Source of the DNA: Microvenator marinus
GTDB taxonomy: Bacteria > Myxococcota_A > Bradymonadia > Bradymonadales > Bradymonadaceae
Direction: 5' to 3'
NCBI RefSeq assembly: GCF_007993755.1
Contig: NZ_CP042467.1
Location: forward strand, 5,604,001 to 5,668,000
DNA length: 64,000 nucleotides
In this document: in pieces, positions 43,806 to 51,543 of the stretch
Layout: each line of letters starts with the position of its first letter
Position numbering within the stretch: position 1 is the first letter of the stretch
The notes under the pieces: model-generated
What the model saw: the letters and a program-made list of their open reading frames with translations, nothing else
The model's database searches: none
Told to the model about the DNA's origin: nothing
Program-made: the position numbers and the translations under genes

Positions 43806-45839
43806 CTAGGTGGGCACCACTTCTGCCGAAGCATTCGAGATCACCACTACGCCGTCCTGATTCTTGACTTCGAGTCCGTAGGTGATGATACCGGCTGACT
43901 CGGACTCCTTCCAGATCGAAGTCGTGAGCGTCCAGCCCGGAAGCACCGGCTTAGAGAAGCGCACGCGTAGCCGCTGGAGTTTTTGCGGATCGCCGTCACA
44001 CGGGCCGTCGACGAGGGCTCGCGCAGCGAACGCCATGGTGCATAGGCCGTGGAGAATGACGGAAGGGTGCCCGGCGGATTTCGCGATTCCCTCGTCCACG
44101 TGGATGGGGTTCATGTCCAGCGAGGCTTTGGCGTAGCGAAGTGGTTGATCGGCAGCCACGGTCTGCGATTGCGAGAAGATAACCTCGTGTGCCACAGGCT
44201 CAGCTGGTGCCTTGGCCCCCGAGGACTTGCGCTCGGTGGCACGTACGAAGATGACGCTTTCCACCTCAGTCGTGAGTTTACCATCCACAAAGAGGCGCTG
44301 AGTGATGGTGACCAAATCGCCAGATTCTTTGGACTCGATCTTGGAGATCTCAGCTCTTGGTGTGGCTAAATCCCAAGGCTTGAGGTGCCGATGGAACTTC
44401 ATGTCTTGCTCGCCGTGGACCAAACGAAGCAGGTCGGCGTTGAGTTCAGGGTCGCTGATGGCTTCGGTGAGCATCTTGAAGAGCGGGCGCACTGGGAATA
44501 CGGGGGGCGCGATCATGTCGCCGTCCTCTTGCCCGAAATACTGAGGGTTTGTCTCATCGGTGGCTTTGGCATAGGCGACGATTTGGTCGCCGGTCACAAA
44601 TTCAGCACTTCCTCTGTACTTCTTTCCAAGTGCATCTTTGTTCAAACCTGCAGGTACTTGAGCGGTCTTAACGCCCAATGATGAGGCGGCTTCCATGAGG
44701 TCGAAATACTTTGAGAATTTCATCAAAATTCCCATGTTATCTGTGGTGACTTTTCCACTCATGAAGGCTTGCTCAGGAGCCATCTTTCCACTTGCCATTT
44801 CAAGTAAGGTTTCCGCGGAGTTAAACGTGACCTTCCCGGTGGGTTGTCCCGCAGAGCCTTCCTGGATAGTCGCCTTTCCTCCCGACGCGACCAGCGAATA
44901 GGTTTCAGGGCCAACCTCGAAGAGGATGGTGGCTGCCCAGTCTCCGGCCTTATCGGCTTTGAACGTGCCAGGGAGGGCCTGGAATAGGGTTTTGACTTCT
45001 TCGGAGCCTTCGCCTGTTGCATCGGGCTTGGCCTGGCTTGGCTTCGCGGTGATTTCCTTGAATCGGGCGCCCACATCTCTTGGGGTCCACCGTTTTTCTC
45101 CGAGGTCTACGCCAGGGGTGAGCTCGGTCACGTATTCAAAGTAATGGGACCCGTGACAACCAAAGATTCGGCCGGTGACACCTGCGGCGTCGTCGCTAGC
45201 CAACCAGCAGACAAGCGGCGCGATATCCTCGGGCTCAAAGCTTTCAGGAACCATCGAGATATCTTTGGTCATCGCTGTTTTTGCCACCGGCGCGATAGCG
45301 TTGACGGTGATGCCAGCTTTTTGGGTTTCGAGCGCGACGACTCGCGTAAACCCGGCGATTCCCGCTTTGGCTGAGCCGTAATTTGCTTGTCCGAAATTTC
45401 CTTTCAGGCCGGCGAGCGAGCTTGTGTTGATGATTCGCCCACCGTTTGAACCCATGGCCAATACAGCAGCTTTGGTGACCAGGTACGTGCCTTTGAGGTG
45501 CACAGCGAGCACGATATCCCACTCTTCCTCGGAGAGTTTGACGAGGGTTCGGTCGCGCAAGATTCCCGCGTTATTGACCACGATATCGAGTTTGCCGAAG
45601 GTGTCGACCGCGTGCTGGACCATGGCGTTTGCAGCCGCGTGGTCAGCGACAGAGCCCGCAAACGCGCTCGCCTCTCCACCCGCTTCTTTGATTTCGGCCA
45701 CCACTTTTTGAGCGGTGTCTTCACCGAGGTCGTTCACGACGACTTTGGCACCTTCTTTGGCGAAGATGTGCGCGTATGCACGACCGAGACCCGCGCCTGC
45801 GCCTGTGATGAGAGCGACTTTTCCGTTGAGAATTCCCAT
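43806..45839 (-). CDS. SDR-SCP2-MaoC trifunctional fusion (MFE-2-like)
   Basis: 677-aa multidomain enzyme probably acting in fatty acid or sterol side-chain beta-oxidation. Residues 1 to about 260 are a short-chain dehydrogenase (TGAGAGLG, NNAGI, YGSAK) for (R)-3-hydroxyacyl-CoA. About 285-395 is an SCP2 sterol-carrier domain (KVTFNSAETLLEMASGKMAP, AFMSGKV). From about 430 to the end is a MaoC/hydratase-2 domain (YAKASLDMNPIHVDEGIAK, ILHGLCTMAFAARA). Eukaryotic MFE-2 has the order SDR-hydratase-SCP2, so this order is different. GGAGGT precedes ATG 45839. It is downstream of the thiolase. Confidence 0.92.
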   Translation of the reverse strand: MGILNGKVALITGAGAGLGRAYAHIFAKEGAKVVVNDLGEDTAQKVVAEIKEAGGEASAFAGSVADHAAANAMVQHAVDTFGKLDIVVNNAGILRDRTLVKLSEEEWDIVLAVHLKGTYLVTKAAVLAMGSNGGRIINTSSLAGLKGNFGQANYGSAKAGIAGFTRVVALETQKAGITVNAIAPVAKTAMTKDISMVPESFEPEDIAPLVCWLASDDAAGVTGRIFGCHGSHYFEYVTELTPGVDLGEKRWTPRDVGARFKEITAKPSQAKPDATGEGSEEVKTLFQALPGTFKADKAGDWAATILFEVGPETYSLVASGGKATIQEGSAGQPTGKVTFNSAETLLEMASGKMAPEQAFMSGKVTTDNMGILMKFSKYFDLMEAASSLGVKTAQVPAGLNKDALGKKYRGSAEFVTGDQIVAYAKATDETNPQYFGQEDGDMIAPPVFPVRPLFKMLTEAISDPELNADLLRLVHGEQDMKFHRHLKPWDLATPRAEISKIESKESGDLVTITQRLFVDGKLTTEVESVIFVRATERKSSGAKAPAEPVAHEVIFSQSQTVAADQPLRYAKASLDMNPIHVDEGIAKSAGHPSVILHGLCTMAFAARALVDGPCDGDPQKLQRLRVRFSKPVLPGWTLTTSIWKESESAGIITYGLEVKNQDGVVVISNASAEVVPT

Positions 45840-45857
45840 GTTCTACCTCCTGCGCTC

Positions 45858-47009
45858 TCAGCGCTCGATGATTGTTGCGACAGCCATTCCGAATCCGATG
45901 CAAAGCGTGGCGAGGCCATACTGAATGTCTCGGCGCTCCATTTCGTGGAGCAGCGTTGTGATCAGACGTGCGCCGGAGCATCCGAGTGGGTGCCCAAGTG
46001 CCATGGCGCCTCCATTGACGTTCGTGCGCTCAAGGAGTTTTTCAGGGTCGTCCGAAAGGTCTTGCGCCCATGAAAGAACCACTGGTGCGAATGCCTCGTT
46101 GACTTCGAAGAGGCCGATTTCGTCCATAGTGAGGCCGGCTTTCTCCAAGACCTTCTGGGTGGCTGGGATGGGGCCCGTGAGCATAATCGTCGGGTCCACG
46201 CCGGCGACAGCCATGGCACGGAACTTAGCTCGTGGTGTAAGGCCAAGCTCGTCGGCCTTTTTCTTTGAGCCGATAAGAACAGCCGCGGCGCCGTCCGAGA
46301 TCTGCGATGAAGCGGCGGCGGTGACCACACCGTCGTCCCGGAATGCGGGCTTGAGTGACGCGAGCTTTTCAATCGTGGAGCCGCGTCGAGGGCCTTCGTC
46401 CGTATCAAATACCAGGGTCTCGCCCTCTGGGCCTTCGACCTCAAGCGGAATGATCTCCTTCTTGAAGTAGCCATTGTCTATGGCGTGGAGTGCACGCTGG
46501 TGGGATTCGAGCGCCATTCGGTCGAGCTGCTCGCGGGTCTGGCCCCACTTCTTGGCGATGAGCTCCGCCGAGTGTCCCTGCTGGATGATGTCGAATCGGT
46601 CGAGGATGTTCTCGCTCAAGGCGGCGCCGTCAGTCCCCATGGCGACGCGAGTCATGGACTCGACGCCAGCGCCGATGACAAGGTCGTGCATGCCGCTCAT
46701 GACGCCCTGGGCGCCAAAGTTCACGGCCTGAAGGCTCGAGGCACACATGCGATTGACGGTTGTACCCGTGGTCGTGACCGGAAATCCCGCGGTGAGTGTG
46801 GCGAGTCGGCCAATATTGAAGCCCTGTTCGCCGATCTGAGTCACGCAACCCATGATGACGTCTTCGACGTGCACAGGGTCGAGCTGGTTGCGCTCGACGA
46901 GGCCTTTTAGCGTGTAGCCGGCAAGGTCGTCAGGACGGGTTTTTGAGAGCATTCCTTTGCGGCGACCAATCGCTGAGCGACCGGCGTCCAAGATATAGGC
47001 GTCTTGCAT
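45858..47009 (-). CDS. acetyl-CoA acyltransferase (thiolase)
   Basis: 383-aa thiolase, the last step of the beta-oxidation cycle. The acylated cysteine is in RMCASSLQAVN (about residue 88). GGAMALGHPLGCSGARL carries the active-site His and CIGFGMAVATIIE the second Cys. It is cytoplasmic and full length. It is followed after 18 bases by the dehydrogenase-hydratase fusion, so together they can complete most of the cycle. A palindrome at 47027-47042 lies just upstream. Confidence 0.94.
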   Translation of the reverse strand: MQDAYILDAGRSAIGRRKGMLSKTRPDDLAGYTLKGLVERNQLDPVHVEDVIMGCVTQIGEQGFNIGRLATLTAGFPVTTTGTTVNRMCASSLQAVNFGAQGVMSGMHDLVIGAGVESMTRVAMGTDGAALSENILDRFDIIQQGHSAELIAKKWGQTREQLDRMALESHQRALHAIDNGYFKKEIIPLEVEGPEGETLVFDTDEGPRRGSTIEKLASLKPAFRDDGVVTAAASSQISDGAAAVLIGSKKKADELGLTPRAKFRAMAVAGVDPTIMLTGPIPATQKVLEKAGLTMDEIGLFEVNEAFAPVVLSWAQDLSDDPEKLLERTNVNGGAMALGHPLGCSGARLITTLLHEMERRDIQYGLATLCIGFGMAVATIIER

Positions 47010-47026
47010 GATGAACTCCTCATGGG

Positions 47027-47042
47027 GTTAGTGTTCGCTAAC
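47027..47042. promoter_or_regulatory. inverted repeat, candidate operator upstream of thiolase
   Basis: GTTAGTGTTCGCTAAC has 5-bp perfect arms (GTTAG/CTAAC) with a 6-base centre. It ends 18 bases before the thiolase start codon. Its spacing and symmetry suit a TetR- or GntR-type repressor of fatty acid degradation; no regulator is adjacent. Confidence 0.35.
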
Positions 47043-47157
47043 TTGGGGTTCTATCCGATCGTGGGAGCAAGTGTCTATACCGCAAGATGGCAGATTATCG
47101 GGCAGCGCAAATGGGCGTTCATTTCTCTTTGAGCGTTGAAACACCCGTTGCAACGAA

Positions 47158-47523
47158 TCAGCCGAAAAGTCGGTCCCAAAGACCTGTATTCTTGCCAAGT
47201 AACCACTCCGCCTTCTTCTTATAAGTATCCTTGTCGCGCGCGCCCACAATCGCGTCGGCGACCTTTCCGTCCTTGATCATGAGAACGGTCGGAAGTCCAC
47301 GAATGTTGAACGCAGCGGCAAGTTCGGGGTGCTCTTCGGTGTTGATCTTGTAGAAGTCCACGGGTTCTTGGTCCAACTCTTGGGCCGCGGCCTCATAATG
47401 TGGCGCCATTGCGCGGCACGGTCCGCACCACGAAGCCCAAAAGTCGATAAGGGCTGGATTGGCGTCTGCCGCGAGCACGGCTTTAAGTTCGTCCAAGGTC
47501 TTGATTTCTTTCGTGTGACTCAT
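47158..47523 (-). CDS. thioredoxin
   Basis: 121-aa thioredoxin with active site FWASWCGPCRAMAP, cis-Pro in IRGLPTVLMIKDG and family length. Start ATG 47523 is chosen over longer frames because of AGAGGAGGATGTC upstream. It is cytoplasmic, with no signal peptide. It is separate from the thioredoxin-like exported protein at 58.5 kb. It is divergent from the caspase-like gene. Confidence 0.93.
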   Translation of the reverse strand: MSHTKEIKTLDELKAVLAADANPALIDFWASWCGPCRAMAPHYEAAAQELDQEPVDFYKINTEEHPELAAAFNIRGLPTVLMIKDGKVADAIVGARDKDTYKKKAEWLLGKNTGLWDRLFG

Positions 47524-47660
47524 GACATCCTCCTCTGAAAAAGGTCTGAATCGAAAGAGTTGCATCTGCATAACGCATACCAATCGACTCTGCTTGCAGG
47601 TTTGAGACTAGGTGACTAGGGTCCTGATTCTAGAGATTTGGAACCTGCGGAGGCGCGAAA

Positions 47661-48935
47661 ATGTTGAAGAAATGGTTAATTTGTCTTGGGCTTGGCGGTG
47701 TACTGTTGGGTGGTCTAAGTGGATGCGCTGCGTCAAATAGCGCGATGGCCACCAGAGAGATACCTTCCTCAGCTCGTGTCTTTGTGGAGGTGCGCCAGGA
47801 CACGATCATGGCCAGCGGAGTCAAGGACGACGTTGCAGGCAAGCTTAAGGAGAATTTGCTTGCCACTCGCCAGGGCGTCCCAGTCAACTCACGTGAAACG
47901 GCGGACCTGGTTATTGAGGTGGACGTTTTGGACGTCAATTTCACCCACGCGATCAAATGGGAGTGGAACGTGTACGACAGCTCGGGCGCAGTGGTCCTTG
48001 CAAAGGCAGATACCTCAGCTTTTGGAGCGAGTGGCGAAGCTATCGCAACTCAAGTCGTCTCTGCGCTGGGTGAAATCGATACGATGGCCTATTCAGGCGG
48101 CGCCACGCCAGCGGTTCGGGTGGCGGCAAAGCCCGCCCAGAGCTCTACGGGCGAGTTTCCGCAATCGAACACCGACGGGTCCAATTCATGGGCGGTGGTG
48201 ATTGGGATCGAGAATTATCGTGAGTCACTGCCCGCTGCATCAGGCGCCGAGCGCGACGCTCGCGCGTTTGCGGACCTCGTCCAGAAAACGTTGAATGTGC
48301 CGGAAGCCAATATCAAGGTCTTGACCGGTGAGCGGGCCAGCAAGGCGGATATCAGCGCGGCTCTCTTTGAGTGGCTGCCTCGAAACGCTGTTCAGAAGGG
48401 TGGACGCGTCTACGTGTTCTTCTCGGGGCACGGAGCGCCAGATGTGGAGAATGGGACGTCGTTCCTCGTGCCCTATGATGGAAACCCTACCTATATCCGT
48501 TCGGGCGGAATCCAAGTGGCGGAGGTTCAGGGCGCGCTCTCGAACCTCAAAGGCCAAGATGCGTATCTCTTCTTGGACTCATGTTTCTCGGGTACCGGAG
48601 ACCGTAGCGTGCTTCCCGAAGGGACGCGTCCGTTGGTGCCGGTCAAAGAGTTGGAAGGCGGCTCCGTCTTTACCTTCACGGCATCAGGCGCACGTGAGAC
48701 CACGGGCGCTCATCCTGAGAGCGGACACGGGCTCTTTACCCACTATCTTTTGGACGGAATGAAGGGGCTTGCGGACTCCAATAAGGACGGGAACGTGAAC
48801 GTCTCGGAGCTAAAAGGCTTTGTTGTGGACAATGTGAAGGTCGAGGCGCGTCGCCAGAACCGTGAGCAGACGCCTTCCCTCCTTGTGCCCGCCTCAAAGT
48901 CCGGGGCGGCCGTGGTTCAAGGGCTTCAACCTTAG
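47661..48935 (+). CDS. caspase-like (C14) lipoprotein with EF-hand loop
   Basis: 424-aa protein. The signal peptide has lipobox LSGC (Cys22). Residues about 35-150 form an N-terminal domain of unknown type. From about 185 there is a caspase/metacaspase fold: WAVVIGIENY, catalytic His257 in FFSGHGAP and Cys308 in LFLDSCFSG. A canonical 12-residue EF-hand loop, DSNKDGNVNVSE, lies near residue 375, suggesting calcium control as in metacaspases. It is probably an envelope-anchored cysteine peptidase; substrate unknown. Its end overlaps the convergent thrE-like gene by four bases. Confidence 0.88.
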   Translation: MLKKWLICLGLGGVLLGGLSGCAASNSAMATREIPSSARVFVEVRQDTIMASGVKDDVAGKLKENLLATRQGVPVNSRETADLVIEVDVLDVNFTHAIKWEWNVYDSSGAVVLAKADTSAFGASGEAIATQVVSALGEIDTMAYSGGATPAVRVAAKPAQSSTGEFPQSNTDGSNSWAVVIGIENYRESLPAASGAERDARAFADLVQKTLNVPEANIKVLTGERASKADISAALFEWLPRNAVQKGGRVYVFFSGHGAPDVENGTSFLVPYDGNPTYIRSGGIQVAEVQGALSNLKGQDAYLFLDSCFSGTGDRSVLPEGTRPLVPVKELEGGSVFTFTASGARETTGAHPESGHGLFTHYLLDGMKGLADSNKDGNVNVSELKGFVVDNVKVEARRQNREQTPSLLVPASKSGAAVVQGLQP

Positions 48936-50191
48936 AGGGCGCGACGTGCTGGGATGAGTAGGTTCGCCAGCAAGAGCCCTGCTACGATCGCCATTGCGAT
49001 GAGGATCATTGAGAAGGCGGTTTCGACGCCTCCAATGACGTCCGCGGAGAGCATGGCAGTCATGCTCTTGAATCCAATACTTCCGGGGACCAGAAGCAGG
49101 ATTCCTGGCACGAGTAGTACGCTTGCGGGTCGGTCGAGCGTTCTCGCCATGATATTGGAGAACGAAGCCACGACGAGCGCGCCGAAAAAGGCTCCGAGCT
49201 GGGCGCCGAAGAGCGATGCCCCGGCGCGTGCGCCGATGAACCCGAAGATACCAGCGACTAGGATCGGAAAGAGGTCGCGCGCACGAGCTTGAAAGAGGAC
49301 TCCGAACGCGAGTGGGAGCGCTCCGAGGGCTATGATTTCTGCGGCGAGCGGAACATTGGTTGGCGTGACCGTAAAGTGAAACTCGCTTGAGAGAAGGGCC
49401 GCGAGTTTCTGACCCAAGGCCACTCCAAATCCGAGTTCGAGGAAGATGAGCGCCGCACTCATTAGGCGGGCCGTTCCGCTTACAAGGTTTCGTGTGGCGA
49501 GTTCTGTCATCGCGAGTGTGAGCGTGAGCCCGGGCACGAGCGCGATAAGGCCAGCGATGGTGATCACGTAGACGGTCATGCTCGGAAAGAGCGCGCCCAA
49601 GATACCTGCCAGGATCGCGGTCGCAAGTGCAGCGAGCGGCTCCATGACTCGGGAGGTTTCAGGCTTCTTGTAGAGCACGACAGCCATCATGCCGACCACC
49701 GTGCCGATCAGGGCAGCCGCACTGACGTCTAAGAGGTGCCCCCCGAAGAAAGCGGCCGTGCACATGCTGGAAATGGTATGGGCGGCGACAATGGTCTTTG
49801 GGCCAAATCGTTTTGGGTTCGAGACGATTTTGGCGATTTGTTCTGAGCCCTGGTCTGGGGTCAATTCGGCACGCAAGACCTTGCTCGCGATTGCGTCTAG
49901 TTCAGCGAGTTTGCCGAGTTCAGCTACACCGGGGTCAACCCGCATCATGGCCATTTGTTGATTACCTATGGGCCCAAATGCTGCGGTGATGGAGGTTGGC
50001 GTGGTCAAGAACTGGCCGTCGAGGCCCAACTGTTTGGAGACGCGCATAAGAGCGTCCTCGAGCTGGTGAGCAGGCGTTCCGTATGAATGAAGTGCACGTC
50101 CGAGTTCGAGCACAAATGCTTGTCCAGATTTTTCTTCCACAGAAGAAGGCCTCGCCTCGAAATACCTGATGTTTGATACTGAAGAGCCCAT
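48932..50191 (-). CDS. ThrE-type threonine/serine exporter family protein
   Basis: 419-aa membrane protein combining both halves of the ThrE family. The N-terminal conserved domain reads VLELGRALHSYGTPAHQLEDAL followed by FLTTPTSITAAFG. After it there are about ten membrane helices, with the second half containing SVLLVPGILLLVPGSIGFKS. It probably exports threonine/serine or related small amino acids. ATG 50191 is used; GTG 50200 is an in-frame alternative. A small hairpin lies in the leader. Confidence 0.9.
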   Translation of the reverse strand: MGSSVSNIRYFEARPSSVEEKSGQAFVLELGRALHSYGTPAHQLEDALMRVSKQLGLDGQFLTTPTSITAAFGPIGNQQMAMMRVDPGVAELGKLAELDAIASKVLRAELTPDQGSEQIAKIVSNPKRFGPKTIVAAHTISSMCTAAFFGGHLLDVSAAALIGTVVGMMAVVLYKKPETSRVMEPLAALATAILAGILGALFPSMTVYVITIAGLIALVPGLTLTLAMTELATRNLVSGTARLMSAALIFLELGFGVALGQKLAALLSSEFHFTVTPTNVPLAAEIIALGALPLAFGVLFQARARDLFPILVAGIFGFIGARAGASLFGAQLGAFFGALVVASFSNIMARTLDRPASVLLVPGILLLVPGSIGFKSMTAMLSADVIGGVETAFSMILIAMAIVAGLLLANLLIPARRAL

Positions 50192-50197
50192 GACAGA

Positions 50198-50213
50198 CAC
50201 CCACGGGGGTGTT
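50198..50213 (-). other. small hairpin in the exporter leader
   Basis: ACACCCACGGGGGTGT can fold as a 6-bp stem with a 4-base loop directly before the exporter start codon, covering the place where a Shine-Dalgarno sequence would lie. It could lower translation. It matches no riboswitch known to me. Confidence 0.25.
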
Positions 50214-50284
50214 GAGATATCACCCCTTGAGCGGCGGGAATGTAGGGATGGGTGATCCCATAATCAAGAGCAGATTTGGTGCAA

Positions 50285-50959
50285 TTATTTCATGCCCATT
50301 TTGGCTTTAAGCGCGGCGAGCTCATCGTCCGCTCCGGCCATGGCGTCTACCTTGGCAAACTTGGCTTCAAGGTCTTGATCTTTGGTGGTTTGGGAGAGTT
50401 CGGCGCCGGCTTGGACCTCGATCTCAAACTCATCGATTTTGCCTGCGTGCCTCTCGAACTCGTCAAACGCGTTTCCGCCACTCATGGACTGTGCAGTGGT
50501 GGCCATAGCTTGTTTGGCTTCGACCTGCTGAGCTCTCGCGACAAGCGAGTTCCGCTTGCGTTTGGCTTCTTCGATTTTGGTGTTGAGCTGTTTAAGAGAG
50601 ACCTTCAGGTCCTCCACGAGGCCCTTTTGTTGCTCCGCACTTGATTGAAAAGCAGCTGCTTGTTCGTCGTAATGAGATTTGCGAGCAAGAGCCTCGCGAG
50701 CGAGGTCGTCTTCACCTGCGCGCACGGCGTTCATCGCCTTTTTCTCCCAATCTTCAGCTTGCTTCTTGGCGTCAGCGTATTGCTTCTCGAGACGCTTTTG
50801 ATCAGCGAGAGTATCTCTGACCTGAATCTTGGCGGCGTTCAGCTGCTCCTGCATGTCGAGGAGCAACTGGTCCAAAATTTTCTTAGGATCCTCGGCCTTT
50901 GACGCAATGTCGTTGACGTTGGATTTGATGAGAGTTTTCATTCGGCCAAAAATACCCAT
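50285..50959 (-). CDS. pspA: PspA/IM30-family membrane stress protein
   Basis: 224-aa coiled-coil protein of the PspA/Vipp1 family, which coats and stabilises the inner membrane. It starts MGIFGRMKTLIKSNVNDIAS, the family N-terminal amphipathic helix, followed by EDPKKILDQLLLDMQEQL and long helices. ATG 50959 has AAGGAG upstream. No pspF or pspBC genes are beside it. Its nearness to the respiratory cluster could reflect protection of the proton motive force, which is speculation. Confidence 0.93.
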   Translation of the reverse strand: MGIFGRMKTLIKSNVNDIASKAEDPKKILDQLLLDMQEQLNAAKIQVRDTLADQKRLEKQYADAKKQAEDWEKKAMNAVRAGEDDLAREALARKSHYDEQAAAFQSSAEQQKGLVEDLKVSLKQLNTKIEEAKRKRNSLVARAQQVEAKQAMATTAQSMSGGNAFDEFERHAGKIDEFEIEVQAGAELSQTTKDQDLEAKFAKVDAMAGADDELAALKAKMGMK

Positions 50960-51042
50960 TGGAACTCCTTGATTTCTCAGGTTCAACCTCAAGTCTACTT
51001 GGAGTATTCCCTCGTGCAAGGAAGAATGAGTCTCTCAATCGG

Positions 51043-51459
51043 CTACTTCTTGGTGTGCAGGTAGGCGATGATGGCGCGGGCTTCTTCCTGCGTGACGGGT
51101 GGTGTTGCCATTGGGGTCTTGTACTCTTCAAAGAGTTTCTTTGCCTCTGGGTCGGTTTTCACGAAGTTCAGAGGGTCAGTGATCATGGACTGCAACCACT
51201 CAGGCGAGCGTTTTGCTGTGACGCCTTTGAGAGGAGGTCCGACAACCTTATTGTCCCATTGGTGGCATGCGTTGCAGGTTTTTGCTGTGAAGAGTTTTTC
51301 TCCCTCGGCAATGACGGCTGGGTCGGTTGAAATAGTGAACGTCGCAGACGAAGCGCCCGCAGCCTTGTCGGCTTTTGCGGGTGCCTTTGCTTCGGACTTG
51401 CACCCCACGAAGGCGAGGAGGGCGGCGATTACGAATGATGCGATTAACGTGTTTCTCAT
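51043..51459 (-). CDS. lipoprotein cytochrome c
   Basis: 138-aa monoheme cytochrome c anchored by a lipid (signal peptide with FVGC). The heme motif is CNACH at about residue 67. The axial Met is probably in YKTPMATPP. Class I fold, with helix ARAIIAYLHTKK at the end. It is likely the electron donor to the heme-copper enzyme whose genes follow on the upstream side. An FNR/DNR-like box lies 65 bases before its start (51524-51535). Confidence 0.9.
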   Translation of the reverse strand: MRNTLIASFVIAALLAFVGCKSEAKAPAKADKAAGASSATFTISTDPAVIAEGEKLFTAKTCNACHQWDNKVVGPPLKGVTAKRSPEWLQSMITDPLNFVKTDPEAKKLFEEYKTPMATPPVTQEEARAIIAYLHTKK

Positions 51460-51523
51460 GTTGTGCTCCTATGGAACGAGGACCTGACAGAGGGAAACTA
51501 ACGGCAATTCGATGGGTGCTTTA

Positions 51524-51535
51524 TGATCCAAGTCA
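51524..51535. promoter_or_regulatory. FNR/DNR-like box upstream of cytochrome c
   Basis: TGATCCAAGTCA (TGAT-N4-RTCA) lies 65 bases before the cytochrome c start. The surrounding 16 bases (TTATGATCCAAGTCAT, 51521-51536) are identical to the minus-strand sequence at 62051-62066 in front of ctaB. Confidence 0.65.
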
Positions 51536-51543
51536 TCGGTTTT

